A stretch of 6,832 bases of DNA. It comes from Bryobacterales bacterium. Its GTDB lineage: Bacteria > Acidobacteriota > Terriglobia > Bryobacterales > Bryobacteraceae. The notes under the pieces were generated by a model. That model saw only the letters and a list, made by a program, of their open reading frames with translations. It did no database searches and was not told the origin of the DNA. Below, one piece after another: positions 6,274 through 6,832 of this stretch (position 1 is the stretch's first letter; each line of letters starts with the position of its first letter). Both the position numbers and the translations under genes were made by a program. The DNA lies in assembly GCA_020853155.1 (NCBI GenBank), contig JADYZL010000314.1:1-6832 (forward strand), written 5' to 3'.

Positions 6274-6832
6274 TCACTTCCGCCAGGGTGCGTCCTTCGC
6301 GCCGAGCGAGGCGAGATTCGCGACGATGCGGGCCGCGCCCGGCACGGCGAACGGCAATTGGCGGTACCAGGCGAGTGAGCAATAGACGTACAGGCCCTTG
6401 CCGTATTTCGCCTGCAACCAGATGCCCCGCTGCGGAGCTTGCCCGCGGTCATGCATCTCCACGAGGGGCTGATACTCAGGCGCCCACGTGACCAGGTGCT
6501 TCGAACCGCGCTGCTCCACCCAGCCGGAGAAATCGTCGAGCGTGATGCGGTTCGGCCATTGAAAGACCGGGGCTTCCGGCGCGAGGATGACGGTTGGCGA
6601 ATCTTCTTCGCTCACTTCCTCGGGACGCCGTGTCATCTGGTAAGGGTATGGTCCGTAGTTATGGTCGAATTCCGGCGTGTTGTACTGCACCACCAGCGCG
6701 CCGCCGTTCTTCGCGTATTCGAGCAACCGCGCGTTGTACGTGAGCAGATCCTTGCGGACCGCGTACGCGCGAATGCCGAGCCAGATCGAATCGTAGCGGG
6801 AGAGGTCCCCCGTGGCGAGCGCCGAGGCATCC
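6274..6832 (-). CDS. C-terminal part of a PIG-L family deacetylase-like protein, 5' end outside window
   Basis: 185 codons are visible and the frame is open through the right edge, so the gene begins beyond it. The visible part begins with an alpha/beta pattern like class I glutamine amidotransferase/ThuA-like domains: DLSRYDSIWLGIRAYAVR, then LLEYAKNGGALVVQYNTPEF. It continues with FDHNYGPYPYQMTRRPEEVS, LDDFSGWVEQRGSKH and YGKGLYVYCSLAWYRQLP. From memory, this order matches the C-terminal domain of long PIG-L (LmbE-like) deacetylases in Acidobacteriota and related phyla. The deacetylase domain with its HPDD-like zinc motif would lie outside the window, so the catalytic identity is inferred. 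The TTG at 6724-6726 codes for an internal Leu and is not a start. The gene converges on the ATPase with a 22-base gap. Confidence 0.65.
   Translation of the reverse strand, partial: DASALATGDLSRYDSIWLGIRAYAVRKDLLTYNARLLEYAKNGGALVVQYNTPEFDHNYGPYPYQMTRRPEEVSEEDSPTVILAPEAPVFQWPNRITLDDFSGWVEQRGSKHLVTWAPEYQPLVEMHDRGQAPQRGIWLQAKYGKGLYVYCSLAWYRQLPFAVPGAARIVANLASLGAKDAPWRK

Overview
The window is high-GC, densely coding bacterial DNA with six protein-coding genes, two of them cut by the window edges. I see no rRNA, tRNA, CRISPR array, insertion sequence or phage gene. The gene families point to Acidobacteriota, perhaps a Solibacter/Bryobacter-like lineage. They are an RNase E/G with an Arg/Asp/Gly-rich segment next to its S1 region, a Tat-exported DUF362 protein beside an alpha/alpha-toroid protein, and the C-terminal domain of a large PIG-L-type deacetylase. 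This assignment rests on recall of such proteins and is only moderately certain.

Layout, left to right. (1) Positions 1-1631, + strand: the 3' part of an Rne/Rng family ribonuclease. The frame is open to the left edge, so the Met at 78 is probably internal and the true start lies outside the window. (2) Positions 1632-1727: a short spacer with a strong 12-bp-stem hairpin, a likely terminator. (3) Positions 1728-2636 and 2647-3636, + strand: a two-gene unit of a prenyltransferase/squalene-cyclase-type toroid protein and a DUF362 protein with a twin-arginine/lipobox leader. The second gene's ribosome binding site overlaps the first gene's stop codon. (4) Positions 3677-4504, - strand: a TrmB-family regulator, convergent with the DUF362 gene and divergent from the next gene. 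(5) Positions 4505-4733: a 229-bp divergent intergenic region with a plausible sigma-70-type promoter for the TrmB gene and a good ribosome binding site for the next gene. (6) Positions 4734-6251, + strand: a MoxR/magnesium-chelatase-like AAA+ ATPase of 505 residues. (7) Positions 6274-6832, - strand: the C-terminal 185 residues of a protein like the amidotransferase/ThuA-like tail of PIG-L deacetylases, continuing past the right edge.

How the genes work together: the ribonuclease is housekeeping RNA processing and looks insulated by the hairpin. The toroid and DUF362 genes are the best candidates for a joint, uncharacterised function. The TrmB regulator may control itself and/or the divergent ATPase, but nothing in the sequence proves this. 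The ATPase lacks the adjacent von Willebrand factor A gene usual for its class. I do not see a complete new system. The points most worth following are the toroid-DUF362 pair and the solitary ATPase with Asn in its Walker B motif.
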